Shown here piece after piece: positions 47,330 to 59,771 of a stretch of DNA of 64,000 bases. The position numbers and the translations under genes were made by a program. The stretch is taken from NCBI GenBank assembly GCA_029237695.1, contig CM055279.1, forward strand, positions 57,919,530 through 57,983,529, in the 5' to 3' direction. The notes under the pieces were generated by a model that worked only from the letters and a program-made list of their open reading frames with translations, did no database searches and was not told the origin of the DNA. The DNA comes from Conchocele bisecta (lineage: Eukaryota; Mollusca; Bivalvia; Lucinida; Thyasiridae). Positions within the stretch are counted from its first letter, which is position 1; each line of letters opens with the position of its first letter.

Positions 47330-47965
47330 GCAATTCTAAAAGTAGGCGTCTACGAGGACTTAGTGCATGGAATTTACTCCGAAACCTAGCTCGATAGTCT
47401 GAAAATAATTAAACTAAGAGCATATTAAGTTCGATTTTGAAAATATAGGTCCACTAGCTATTTCCGAAATTAGCAGCAGAAAAAAAACAACAACACCGCA
47501 ACAAAAACAGTCATACTAATATCCCATATACACCGTCACATAGTTGTGAATCGGGCAACAGTCCAAAATATACTGGGTACTAAGGGTTGGCTTTTTTAGT
47601 ACTATTAGAAAGACAGACGTGTCAATATAGCATTGCTCTTGCTTGCAAACTTGAATTGTGGCATATACATGATATAACAAATAGTACACCAGTTTATACC
47701 ACATGGTTTCATGACGAAAGTGACCGAAATCGAGTTTTTTGTTGGTATTATTGCCCCCCCTGAAAACGTCTAAAATATGTAGTGTTGGTAACATATCACT
47801 ACTGTCTGTTCCACGGTTTTCTGCCGACGTATTATTGACTTAATATTAAGCACATTCAATCTAAAAATATATAAATGCAAGTCGCATGTACTGTTTCAGC
47901 AATAACAAAAAGTCACCTTCCGCAATAAAATCAATATTTGATAGAATGTCATCAAATAAAAATGT
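47330..47965. mobile_element. Diverged copy of the 45.6-kb MITE inside the receptor's first intron
   Basis: Blocks such as 'tccgaaacctagctcgatag', 'gtccactagctatttccgaa', 'ctactgtctgttcca' and 'gcaataaaatcaatattt' match the 45.6-46.15 kb element in altered order and spacing. An unrelated segment (47500-47790) lies between. Confidence 0.5.
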
Positions 47966-48103
47966 GTGGAGAGTAACTTTTTTATTACTGATGAAAACGT
48001 ACTTATATTTAAATAGTTTTATTTGACTGCCGCACAGCAGTCCAGACTGGGTTTACGAAAGTATTATGTAACATTTTATCCATGGTATATTTATACTACG
48101 TTT

Positions 48104-50500
48104 TTAGCTCACCTGAGCAAAGCTCATGTGAGCTATTGTTATGGCAAAGTGTCCGTCGTCCGTCCGTCCGTCCGTGAACATTTTCAATCATCTTCTTCTC
48201 CCAAACTGCTGAGCCGATATTGGTTAAACTTCACAGGGATGATATATGGGTGATGCCATTTCAGATTTGTTAAAATGGAGGTCATCGACAATCCAAGATG
48301 GCCGCCATGGAAAAGTAGGTCAAATTCTTAAAAATTATTCTTCTCACGAACCGCCAGGCCGATTTCGACGATACTTGGTATGAATGATCGATTGTAAGCG
48401 CTGTTTCAGATTTGTTCATATGGTGGCCCGTGGGTCAAAAATGGGCGTCGCCCGAGGGGTCAAATAGGGGTCAAATAGGGGTCAAATTTTATTTTTAACC
48501 GAATATAGTCATGTAATATATCAAATCGAAGGTATTGACGAGACAATCACTCTGGAACATTTTTTTGTTTAAATCATATGATTACGTCATCCAAGATGGC
48601 CACCGATAGTTCAAATGATCATTCTTTTACTAAAGATTTCAAACGTCTTTTTCTTGTAAACTGCTTGGCCGATATTGGCCAAACTTAACTGTAATGGTCT
48701 GTGGTTGAAGCCTGTTCATTTTTGTTAAAATGGAGGTCATCACCAAATCCAAGATGGCCGCCGTTGAGAAGTAGGTCAAATTCTTAAAAAATCTTCTTCT
48801 CACGAACCGCCAGGCCGATTTGGACGATACTGGGTATGAATGATCGATAGTTAGCGCTGTTTCAGATTTGTTCATATGGTGGCCCCTGGGTCAAAAATGG
48901 GCGTCGCCCGAGGGGTCAAATAGGGGTACATTTTATTTGTAACCGAATATAGTCATATAATATATCAAATCGAAGGTATTAACGAGACGATCACTCTGGA
49001 GAATTTTTTGTCTAAATCAGATGATTACGTCATCCAAGATGGCCACTGATAGTTCAAAAGGTCATTCTTTTATACTAAAGATTTCAAACGTCTTTTTCTT
49101 GTGAACTGCTTGGCCGATATTGGCCAAACTTATCTGTAATGGTCTGTGGGTGAAGCCTGTTCATTTTTGTTAAAATGGAGGTCATCACCAAATCCAAGAT
49201 GGCCGCCGTTGAGAAGTAGGTCAAATTGTCAAAAAATCTTCTTCTCACAAACCTCCAGGCCGATATCGACGAAACTTGGTAAGAATGATTGATAGTTACC
49301 GCTGTTTCAGATTTGTTCATATGGTGGCACCTGGGTCAAAAATGGGTGTGGCCCGAGGGGTCGAATGGGGTTCAAATGTTATTTTTGACAGAATATGGCC
49401 ATATAGTATATCGGATCGAATATATATAGTATATCGGATCGAATGTATCGACGAGACGATCACTCTACAGCATGTTTTGTCTAAATCAGATGATTTTGTC
49501 ATCCAAGATGGCCACCGAAAGGTACAAAAAGTTGTTATTTTACTAAAGATTTCAAACGTATTCTTCTTGTGAACTGCTTGGCCGATATTGGCCAAACTTA
49601 ACTGTAATGGTCTGTGGGTGAAGCCTGTCCATTTTTGTTAAAATGGAGGTCATCACCAAATCCAAGATGTCCGCCGTTGAAAAGTAGGTCAAATTGTCCA
49701 AAAAATCTTCTTCTCACAAACCTCCAGGCTCATTTCGACGAAACTTGGTGTGAATGATTGATATTTAACACTGTTTCAGATTTGTTCATATGGTGGCACC
49801 TGGGTCAAAAATGGGCGTGGCCCGAGGGGTAAACTAGGGGTCAAATTATATTTTTGACCGAATATGGTCATATAATATATCCAATCCAAGGTATCGACGA
49901 GACGATCACTCTGGAGCATGTTTTGCCAAAATCAGATGATTACGTCATCCAAGATGGCCACCGACAGGTCAAAAGGTTGTTCTTTTACTAAAGATTTCAA
50001 AGGACTTCTTCTTGTGAACTGCTTGGCCGATATTGACCAAACTTAACTGAAATGGTTTGTTGGTGAAGCCTATTCATTTTTGTCAAAATGGAGGTCATCA
50101 CCAAATCCAAGATGGCCGCCGTTGAAAAGTAGGTCAAATTGTCAAAAAATCTTCTTCTCACAAACCGCCAGGCCGATTTCGACGACACTTTGTATGAATG
50201 ATCGATAATTAACGCTGATTCAGATTTGTTCATATGGTGGCCTCTGGGTCAAAAATGGTCATGGCCCGAGGGGTCAAATAGGGGTCAAATTTTATTTTTG
50301 ACCGAATATGGTCATTTTATATATCAAATCGAATGTATAGCAGAAAATCACATGCACATTCGCAATATATGTTAGATCAGAAGGTACCAACAAATTCTGT
50401 GGAACATTTGAAGTTGTAAGTGAAGAGTCTTTGTGAAATCAAGATGACCACTATGGAGGCTTTTAGGTGAGCGATACAGGCCCATTTGGGCCTCTTGTTT
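48104..50500 (+). mobile_element. Helitron-like non-autonomous element with five units of about 450 bp
   Basis: Starts 'tagctcacctgagcaaagct' with (ccgt)n, and ends 'ggtgagcgatacaggcccat' plus 'ttgggcctcttg' with the 'ggccca/tgggcc' hairpin. I know this end pair from very abundant bivalve Helitron-like repeats. Inside, a unit containing 'gcttggccgatattggccaa' recurs at about 48208 (diverged), 48661, 49107, 49574 and 50020, each with 'aatccaagatggccgccgtt' and 'ggcccgaggggtcaaatagg'. The antisense open frames repeated in each unit (about 78 residues) are by-products. Confidence 0.8.
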
Positions 50501-51075
50501 TTAAGAGCGGCGTTTTCCATTTTGACTGTTCTGTATGGCACGCCGTTTTACTATTTATTCCAGATCAAGATATCTATTAAACTTTATCAGATATCTTATA
50601 CACTATATGAGATATCTTATATAGTCTATAAGATATCTTATATAGTTTATAAGATATCTTATATAATATATATATATAAGATATCTGCTAAAGTATATAA
50701 GATATCTCATATAGTATATAAGATGTCTGATAAAGTTTAGTAGATATCTTATATACTTTAGTAGATATCTTATATAAAATTGTATATAGGATATCTTATA
50801 AACTAGACTATAGATATCTTATATGTTTTATATAAGTCTATGTTATATAAGATATCTTATATATTTTTACTAGTATCTTATAGTAGTATATCTTATAAAG
50901 GAACTTATATAAGATATCTACTAAACTATATATGATATCTTATACAAAGTAGGAAATACTGAGTGCTCCCTTTGATGCCGCACGAAATTGACTAATTGAT
51001 TATAATTTGAATTACAACCATTGACAACTCTACATACATAATTCGCAGATATAGCCAGGATAGTATCTACACTGT

Positions 51076-51108
51076 TCACACACACACACACACGCGCGCA
51101 CACGCACG

Positions 51109-51174
<66 letters not shown>
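51076..51174. repeat. (CA)n microsatellite with CG interruptions
   Basis: About 99 bases of alternating CA, with CGCG stretches near 51094-51116, a Z-DNA-prone sequence. Confidence 0.97.
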
Positions 51175-51176
<2 letters not shown>

Positions 51177-51356
51177 TATGATCAGGGTCTACACGGGTCA
51201 CATGTACATACGATGATCATACCTGCTGTCGTACCTGCTTATTCGGATCTACGCTGGTCATTCACATAGACGGACGAACGGTATGCACCCATAGAAGGAC
51301 AGTGTATACGCTGACGTTCCCTATGATGATCAGGGTTTACACTATCGCACCAGTCT

Positions 51357-51672
51357 CGATCTACACTGTTCATACATACACCCTTGCTAGGGTCTGCACA
51401 CACCATTCAGGGTATAGGATGGTCGCCTGTGACGGCGGTCTGAGCATCCAGTTGATCATGATCTACACTGTTTACTGTTTCCCACCCTCCACCCTTATAT
51501 AAGGTGGGAGTACGTTTATTAATGGAGGGCGGTGTAGGGTGCAGGGTGGGAAACAGTAAACAGTGTAGATCATGATCAACCAGATGCTCAGATCGCCGTC
51601 CCAGGCGACCATTGTATACCGTGAATGGTGAGTGTAGACCCTAGCAAGGGTATATGTATGAACAGTGTAGAC
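51357..51672. repeat. Inverted repeat with about 125-bp arms
   Basis: Arms 51357-51489 and 51549-51672 share 'gatcatgatctacactgttt' plus 'actgtttcccaccct' and 'catacacccttgctagggtc' (complemented in the right arm). The loop has a second small inverted motif, 'cacccttatataaggtggg'. 'Gatctacactgttcata'-type motifs also recur at 51067-51360. Confidence 0.8.
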
Positions 51673-51930
51673 AATTTCTGCGGCGCTAAATTATTGGGGA
51701 GAATGCATTATTTTGTAATTTAATTAAACTTTCCTAAAAATATATAAGATATCTTATATACTTTAGTAGATATCTTATTTAAATAATTAATGTAGATATC
51801 TACTAAACTATATAAGATATCTTATATACTATATAAGATATCTACTAAAATATATAAGATATCTACTAAAGTTTAGTAGATATCTTATATAGTTTAGTAG
51901 ATATCTTATATAAAATGTTATATGAGATTA

Positions 51931-52941
51931 CTACGGAAGCGTATACCGACCCCCCTTATATGTTACATAAAGTAAAAAAAAGTTTGCTTTACATAATACG
52001 AATTATATCGTTCTGCTGTTGTTAATACTCAACTTTATATTTGTCATTGATCTGCGAGTGTTTACAACCAATATATGTCAGAGAAAATGTTATGTCACAT
52101 GTGTTGATGCATTTATACTTAATTTGAATATAGTTTGTTCTCGTAAAGTAAAAAAAAAGACGACGCTATGTGATACGCATTATATATTTCTGTTTTTTGT
52201 TAATACTTACGTTTATAGTTGTTATCCATCTGCGAGTTTTACAGCGAATATATTGTCAGAGTAAGAGTTATGTCACATGTTTTGGTGCATTTATGCATAC
52301 TTTGAATTTTGTTTTGTTCTTTTCTATGAAGTCACTCCATTTATATATAAGATAATTGTTTAGTTCTTTTACACTTACATGTTATCGATGACTATATCAC
52401 AGTGTGTGCCTGTATTTGTATATAGGGATTATAAGTAAAACTTTGTAATATTCAGCGTTCCCCGTATGGAAAATATAACATGCTTGTTTGGTGGTCAATA
52501 TTATAGATGTTTTATATATTATCGAATATCTCAAGAATCTATGTTTGTAAAAATGAAAAAACACTATATATACGTTCCTATATTTTAAACATTATATAAC
52601 CTATATTTTAATCAAACATATATGATATAAGCGAGCTTCTGATTCATTCGCCTTTCGTGGACTGACCATAGCGGTTTTGTCATATGCGCTGCCTTGTGAA
52701 TAGCGCGATATTTTGCTCTTAAATTGACATCACCAAACGTCCGTCTAGCTGCCTTTAAGAGAGCTGCCAATGTCGCCGTGTCATTTGTCCACATTCACAT
52801 TGTGGGGGTCGATAACGCATGTGTGGATGCACTCTCATGTAGAAATATATCCTACACGCTGAATTGATCCCATATGTCCCAATAAACACCCCGCGTGGTT
52901 GCTCTGGTCAGAACGTCCGTTTTAATGCATTTACTGTATAT
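51931..52941. other. AT-rich spacer with a diverged direct repeat
   Basis: Blocks at about 51970-52120 and 52150-52300 are alike ('gttaatacttacgtttatag' type, then 'ttatgtcacatgt'), so a 175-bp duplication is present. No gene. Confidence 0.5.
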
Positions 52942-55900
52942 TAGTCCGGGCGTCTGTCAGAAAAGCGTGCATTAAGGTCCGCACGAAGTTTTATTGCATT
53001 TTCATGATTACCAACTATTACTATGTAATAGTCCATCGGGTGCCACTCTGGAACCCTTGGTTATTTTGAATAATTTGCGTAAATCCAAGACGGCCGCCAA
53101 ATTTTCGTATCTTTCATATATTTGCTCCTACGTGCTATTATTTTTCTGAGCTACAAGTCGCTAGTCAGGTTTATGGACCCATGGACTAGTTTGAAAAAGT
53201 GTTCGAGTTAATTTACTATTGTATAATTTATATAAATTCAAGATGGCCGCCAAAAATCAATATTTTCTAAAAATCTAAATATTCCTATCCTTGACCTCCA
53301 TCGATACTCGTGAGTGTTTTAATAATATGAAATAGGCACTACCTATGACGGGCGACGTTAGTATATGAAACTGAATTTACTAATTGATAGCTTTACCATG
53401 ATGTTAGTATGCTATAAACGGTACCGTAGTATATTGTAGTATTGCAAAGCTACTTCCCGCAACTAACACAACTTCTCTATTATAATTAAATGGTGTCATT
53501 GTCGCACTTCTCTTATTTGAACCAGTGATACAATTTATATATTTCTTTTTCATATATAGTACATTAATAGCCTAGGCATAGTGGAGCACGTGGTCGAGCG
53601 GTCTGAGGCGTCGGACTGCTGATCTTACGGTCGTATGTTCGAGCCTCACCGGAGGCGTGCGTTGTGTCCTTGAGTCAATGTTTATCCACACTGCTTCAGT
53701 CCACCCAGCTGTAAATGGGTACCGGCTAAATACCGGGAACATCGATTGTATTTGATTGTATGTACATGTACGTATGAATAAAAATATGATCCATTGGTGA
53801 CAAGCCTCAGTATTTAGGGTATACCAGTATACTGGCAAAAACAAAGCATTATAGAAACTGTATTAGTACATTTACGATCATTTTAAGAAAAAATAACAAG
53901 GCTTCAGTGATATTATTCCCAATTTTCGCAATCTCAGTCGTCATTGAGCACGAGAGAGTTATACACGTTTTACCCATTAGACAACTTCGAGAGTTCTCTA
54001 ATGCCCATTAGACAACTTCGAAAGTTATACACATTTTGCCCATTTTTGGTATGAATTGTGTTTACATTTACTTTTGATTAACCCAGTGCTGTTTCAGATG
54101 TGTTTGTATCCTGGACTACAACAACAGGTGCACTAGACGCACATTTGCAATGCTTACTTTGTTCTGGTAGTCGAGTTCCCCAATTATTCCGGATCGCTTG
54201 ACTATGTCTTGTATTTTTAAACTCACATCAGCGAAGTTAAGTGCAGCGTGGCGGCTATAGCAATTCTCCAGGTGTGTCCTTCCAGTCAGTATGACTATTT
54301 TTCGTATTAGTTTTGTCCTTTTTGCATACAGCTTCACTTCAGCAGTACCATTTCCTGAAAATGATTCCAAAGCGGGGTCATAACCACCTCAAATTTTCGC
54401 TACAAATGCCCGAAAAATACCTTAAATTCTGACGCGAAACCGTATCGGCGAGACAGAATAGCATGCACCATTTTCCAAGATGTCAAAACCAACCGGAGCT
54501 AACATTCAGTTTCGTAGAATTATGAAATACTCTAAAAATACACATAGACAAGCCTCCCAAAGTCAAGAAATATTCATAAACCTATTTTTCTAGACACACT
54601 GGTGTAGCTTACAGGGTCGGTAGTGAAGTATATAGAAAATTGCCCACCCCCTTTTTAAAGCTAGCCGCCCACTGTCCCGTGAGACCAAATTATTATTTAT
54701 TTTCGATTTACGAAATGGTGCGAGGGTTTCCGAGTGATTCGTATATCCTTGGGGACTCTCGTAAGCGAGTCTAGGTACATCGACAACGCAAATATTTTGA
54801 AATGCAGTAACTTCGTAAGCTATATTCAGTATACTTGCCGACGTTATATACATTTTGTTTTAGAAGCATTTGGCACTTCGGGCGAAATTATTCGTCGCCC
54901 GTATTAATAAAATACCACCTAACACCCAGCTCGAGATTGGTTTACGGTACAAATTTTACACTTTCAATCATATGTTCAACCTAGTTTCACGGAATGGTAA
55001 GTTTTCATATACGCGTAGCATAAAGCAGGCTACTTCGTCGCCGGTATAATATATTCAAGTTGTCTGGCACATAACAGCGTTTGATAAGGTGTATGAGTTA
55101 AATATGTATATTGCCTTTGTTGCATAAATCCAACATGGCCGCCAAATTTCCAAAGGCGCTGTATTTTCTATATTTACGGACAATTACGGTTTATAGTAGT
55201 CATTTTCTGAGGTTCCGTGACTATTTTGTTCCTATCTTTTGATTGACAATTCCGCTACCGGGACCATTTTAGATGAAAATGAGCTCCTATGACCCACTGG
55301 GAAATGGGGGCTAACTCCACAAGAGCCCAAAATCCAAAATGGCCGCCATTTTTAAAAAATTAAAATGCAATGTATATGTAAGCAAATAAGCTATGAATAA
55401 AAATGAGGTGTCTTTCCCAACTATTGTTTGTCCAGCAAACTGATTTGAAATTGCTGTTTTTAGTTTGGACCTTCAAATCCAAGATGGCAGCCATTCATTA
55501 GCTTGTAAAAAAAACCCACACAACATATTTCACAATATATATACCAATATACAAGATATAAGTACAAAATATGTGCTTGTTATTTGTTAATTGTGTAATG
55601 TACGTTACATATGCTGCGAGGGCTGTGAGTTAATTTTGCACTTAGCCTGAAATTGAAATCCAAGATGGCCGCCATATGTCATCTGCAGAATATCATAGTT
55701 CACAATGTGTATGTTGATATACAAGGTATAAGTAGACAATATGTTTCCTTTTGATGTATGCTAGATATGCCGAAACAGATTTCAGTTGTTAGATTAACCA
55801 GTATCTACTAATTTGAAAACACGATTTACAATATATGTGTTGCCATACACGATATAAGTACAGACTCAATGTTTTCTCTCACATATTGTTTATGTTACAT

Positions 55901-56270
55901 GATATATATGATTCCGCAGCTCTTAGATAGGAATACATTGGTTTTTGTTGAAAATATTGATTTTGGCGGCCATCTTGAATTTATATAAATTATACAATGG
56001 TAATTTAACTCGAACACTTTTTCAAACTAGTTCACGGGCCCAAAAACCTGACTAGCGACTAATAGCTCAGAAAAATAGCACTTAGGAGCAAATATATGAA
56101 AAATGCGGTAATCTTGGATTTACGCATATTATTCAAAATGCCCAAGGGTGCCAGAGTGGCACCCGACGGAATATTAAATAGTATTGGTTGGTAATCACGA
56201 AAATGCAATAAAACTTTGTGCGGACCCTAAAGCACGGTCATCCAAAAATACCTGGTTGACGCCCGGACTA
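52942..56270. mobile_element. 3.3-kb element with about 340-bp terminal inverted repeats and TA flanks
   Basis: Left 52942-53280 and right 55950-56270 arms are inverted copies ('gtccgggcgtc', 'ggtccgcacgaagttttatt', 'tcgggtgccactctgg', 'agatggccgccaaaaatc'). Both ends abut TA. The interior holds a SINE (53583-53790), an inverted open frame at 54116-54370 of unknown nature, and several 'aatccaagatggccgcca' modules at 55120-55680. No transposase is recognised, so it is presumably non-autonomous. Confidence 0.75.
53583..53790 (+). mobile_element. tRNA-derived SINE with intact head
   Basis: Box-A-like 'tggtcgagcggt' and box-B-like 'atgttcgagcc' at a tRNA-like spacing form a Leu/Ser-type head. 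They are followed by 'gtgtccttgagtcaatgttt', 'atccacactgcttcagtcca' and 'cacccagctgtaaatgggta', the block shared with the 40.6-kb SINE. The 3' end merges into AT-rich sequence near 53790. Confidence 0.8.
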
Positions 56271-57460
56271 TATGCGCCAACGAAATCACCCCGTTTGTGA
56301 TCAGTATACATATGGCGCGCATTGTGCTATGAATAGCCGTTGCTTGGTTTTTAATATTCACATTCCATTCACATTCCATTATAATTTTATCTATAAGAAC
56401 TATTTGCTCTCTGCGTTTCATTGTTCCATGAATTCAAACGTGTGGATGCCTGAACGTGGCGTTATTGACGTCATTTGTGACATTATAATCGTAGCCAATA
56501 ACACTTATGCAGTGACTGTTGCGGGCCCCATGCGTGCCATATGTGTACTGATCACAAATACGGTGATTTAGCAGGCACATTTGCAATAAACACATTATAT
56601 AATGTAAGGCTAGCACATGGAATTATTTTACGTTGACATCATTCTGTGACGTCTGCCGCCAATCAAATTTCAACGAATGTAGTGTTTGATCCGGGTTGAT
56701 TATATAGAAACGCGTATTGGATTCATTGCCTGATACAACCCTTTGTTATCTGTTGGCATGTATTCAGGTCAATATATATGTAGTTACCTGATATATATAA
56801 TTGAATGATGTCTTTCTGATATCCACGAGGATGTTCAATACGCATGGCGACATGACAAATTCGTAACAAAACGCTTGCGCGCTTCATCGAATTTGTCATG
56901 TGACGTATTTATCACCTCATGAACATCAGAAATAAATCTTCATTCAATTTTTAATTGGCTACGACCATTAATGACGCCAATAACGTCACGTTCACTCAGG
57001 TGTCCATACGTAGTCATGGGACAATGAAACGCGAAGCGCACACATACTTTATATAGGCCCATTTACATTCCACTACTATTTTACGTATATAAGGCATATA
57101 CATGTGCGCTCTGCTTTCATTTGGTAATGAATACGCATGGATGCCTGCACGTGACGTCATTCGTAGCGTTACCATGATCGTAGCCAATAACATTTAAGCA
57201 GCTGCTGTTACGATGCCCATGCGCACCATGTGTACCAAGGACCTATAATAATACACACATAGGTGTATAGGTCATTGTGTGTACTGATGACAAATACCAC
57301 AATTTAGCAGACGCATATGCAGTGAAAGCATTATGACATGTTTTAAATGATACTAACATATAAATACCATGTATAAGAATTGATTGTTGTTTTTGTGATG
57401 TCCATAATGATGTTGAACACGCATGGCTAGTATAGCGCGTTTCATCGAATTTGTCATGTG
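56271..57460. repeat. Diverged direct repeat of about 300-350 bp, two copies
   Basis: Copy 1 (about 56280-56620) and copy 2 (about 57050-57340) share 'gtggatgcctgaacgtggcg'-type sequence, 'atcgtagccaataacactta' and 'caaataccacaatttagcag'. Between and after them a second pair shares 'catcgaatttgtcatgtg' (56888 and 57434). Each main copy has a TGACGTCA-like site. No protein family is recognised. Confidence 0.6.
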
Positions 57461-58024
57461 CAGGGCTAATGGTAGCAAATGGTTTTCCATAGACGACAAT
57501 AGTGGGATTTTCATTATTACCTGTGTTATTTGCAAATATAGCTATAAATTGTATGTTTTGTTTTCAAATATGTGGGGTAACACATAATTGTGACACCTTG
57601 GAACTAGAGGTTGAGTTGCATTTTGGAAATCTATCGACTGATTTTCAAGACACCCGCGCTCGGGACTTCCTTTTCCTGTTCAGATGCTAATCCAATGTAT
57701 AATAACAATTTCTAGAATAGTTCAGCCCTATTGAATTAATTAATAGCCATTTAGCTGTTTAGGTTCTTTAACATCAACACCTGTGTACTATATTCGATTG
57801 TATTTCCAACCGTCAGTCCTGCATGCGTGTTCATCATCTCATAAAAAATAAAACAGCATTTAAGTGAGTAAATATATCACGTTGTAACGGCGCCAATCCA
57901 ACCAAAAACCGATGTCGTTACAGCTGCATGTGTTCACTGGGATCGAAAGTCTTAAGTTATTTTGTTTTGACGCGGTCCAAATTTATATATTGTATCAATT
58001 AATTGTGTATGATATTGTTTTCAG
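57461..58024. other. Region upstream of the integrase exon
   Basis: Ends in a good 3' splice site ('gatattgttttcag', 58011-58024), so an upstream exon is expected. None can be identified with confidence; a short frame at 57502-57690 is a weak candidate. Confidence 0.4.
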
Positions 58025-59771
58025 TCCCGTTTTCCTGGACAGGATGCCAGTGCTGAAGACCTTATCAAGTACTATCACCGGTGCATGTACACACAGGCGG
58101 AAATCCGTGCGTTTCTGATTCTGAGACACAAGAGAGATAAAACCAAGACTCGTCTGAGACGTATCATTTTTAAACTCGGTCTACGTAGAAACAACATAGA
58201 ATCCTCAGCATTTCTAATTCTAGAAGGAATACAAAAACTGCATGAAGCAGGTTTCATAGACGTTGGATACAGGACATTATGGCGACTTTGGAATGTGAGC
58301 TTGGGATTGCGGGCGACTCAAAACACAGTTCGACGTCTTGTAAAAATGTTGGATCCTGAAGGTGTGATGCTTATGTAGCATGGCAAAATGAACACATTAT
58401 TTTAGTGTATTTTTGTATCCCATCTTACAGTGGTCGCTTTTCATGTTGCGGTTACACATAGTGAATTCATACAAAAATGTGTCTAAAGTCACTCTGTTAA
58501 TTCAAAATACAGGTCAATCTACTTTCTTTAATTATACTAATTCATTAGTTCATAACTTTAATCCTCGTATTTTACAACTCCAATAACAGTACTGATATTT
58601 ACTGCATGTCCATAGTTTTCAACCAATCAAATGACCGGATGAGCATATTTTGCCGAGAATATGGGTAGGTTGCGATTACACATCGAGAAATTCAGAAAAC
58701 GTGCTGTTGGAAGTTCGCCGGCTGAAAACCTCAATTCACAACATCGATATTTTCGAAGTGTTTGGTGGTTTAATTCGTTGCGAACCCTAATCGAGTACCA
58801 GGTGCCAGATCGTCAACATAAGCTGGTTGTCTCCCTTGGCCCTTATTTAGGGCCAACTGCCTGTCAGTGTGGATTTTGGAATAAACGTAATGCAATCGGA
58901 ATCCAGTCTCTCTGTGGAATTTCTCCCCTGTCACACTTAGACAAGGACATCGATTGCGTAGACGCTGGTATATAAAAACTGCATTGTTCACATTGATGGT
59001 TACGATAAATTAAAACCCTTCGGATTTCCCATTCATGGAGCAATCGATGGGTTTTCACGCAAACTGTTGTGGTTGAAAGTTGTACGGTCCAATAATAGTC
59101 CGTATTCAGTATCCCGATTGTATTTTAACATGTTGATGGAACACGGCAGCCTTCCAAAACTGATAAGATGTGATGGAGGCACCGAGAATGTGTTGGTCGG
59201 CGAAATTCAACAGGTATTACGCAGCGATCATCCTGATGACAGAGCTGGTGAAAGCTGTTTTATTGTAGGTCGTTCGACAGGTAACCAGCGCATAGAAGCG
59301 TTTTGGAGCTTTTTGAAGTGGAATTTTACAACTAAATGGAGAAACATTTTTCGGGATATCGAGCAAATTGGTTTGTTTAATCCGGCAGATGCAGATGATA
59401 TTGAAAATATCAGACTGTGGTTTACACATATATTGCAGAATCAACTTGACATTGTGAAAATGTACTGGAACACACACAGGATAAGGGCACAGAGAGATGT
59501 TGAACTGACGACAGAGGAAATACCGGATGTAATGTATCACCACCAGAGTTTGTTTGCTGCTCGAGACTGCTCAATGTCACTTCCTTGCAACGAAGCCGAG
59601 TTGTTACAACTCTCTAGACAACTTAGCGAAACTGACTCTTTATGTGGCTGTTCACAAGATTTCTTTAATCAAATTTCAACGATAAGTAATGTTCCTCCAG
59701 AATGTTTTGAGAAGGCAGAAAATTTAGAAGACGCTATGCAAATGTATGTCGCCACGAAAGAGTTACTTTAA
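58025..59771 (+). CDS. Integrase-core (retroviral-integrase-fold) protein, two exons, one frameshift
   Basis: Exon 58025-58361 reads SRFPGQDASAEDLIKYYHRC through LKMLD-type PEG: a helix-turn-helix-like N-terminal region (RRIIFKLGLRR, GYRTLWRLW, QNTVRRLVKMLDPEG). The intron 58362-58945 (gtgtga...acaag) joins in frame to GHRLRRRWYIK. After a small frame break at about 58976, CIVHIDGYDKLKPFGFPIHG follows. Catalytic DDE-type residues: Asp in HIDGYD, Asp in RCDGGTEN (about 59175) and Glu in NQRIEAFWSFLK (about 59297). The rest runs to the stop at 59769. This matches an integrase-core family I know as common in fish, molluscs and other animals, probably transposon-derived. The strand-transfer triad is intact; only the break at about 58976 (apparent loss of 7-8 bases where a GP is usual) argues for a pseudogene. 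Confidence 0.75.

Larger units (their letters stand above)
50570..51930. repeat. GATATC-rich palindromic array flanking an inverted repeat
   Basis: Two blocks, 50570-50945 and 51735-51930, consist almost wholly of variants of the self-complementary 'tataagatatcttata' (about 30 copies of gatatc). Between them are an (AC)n run and the inverted repeat listed below. Coding is excluded by stops and repetition. Confidence 0.85.

Noticed and set aside
48639..50233. Repeated 78-residue antisense frames
   Set aside because: They recur once per tandem unit of the Helitron-like element, and no family is recognised. Conservation follows the DNA repeat.
50921..51169. Cysteine/valine alternating open frame
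   Set aside because: Translation of the (CA)n microsatellite.
54116..54370. Antisense 84-residue frame as a gene
   Set aside because: Sits inside the 52.9-56.3 kb element and resembles a dispersed non-coding repeat I associate with molluscs; no domain is visible.
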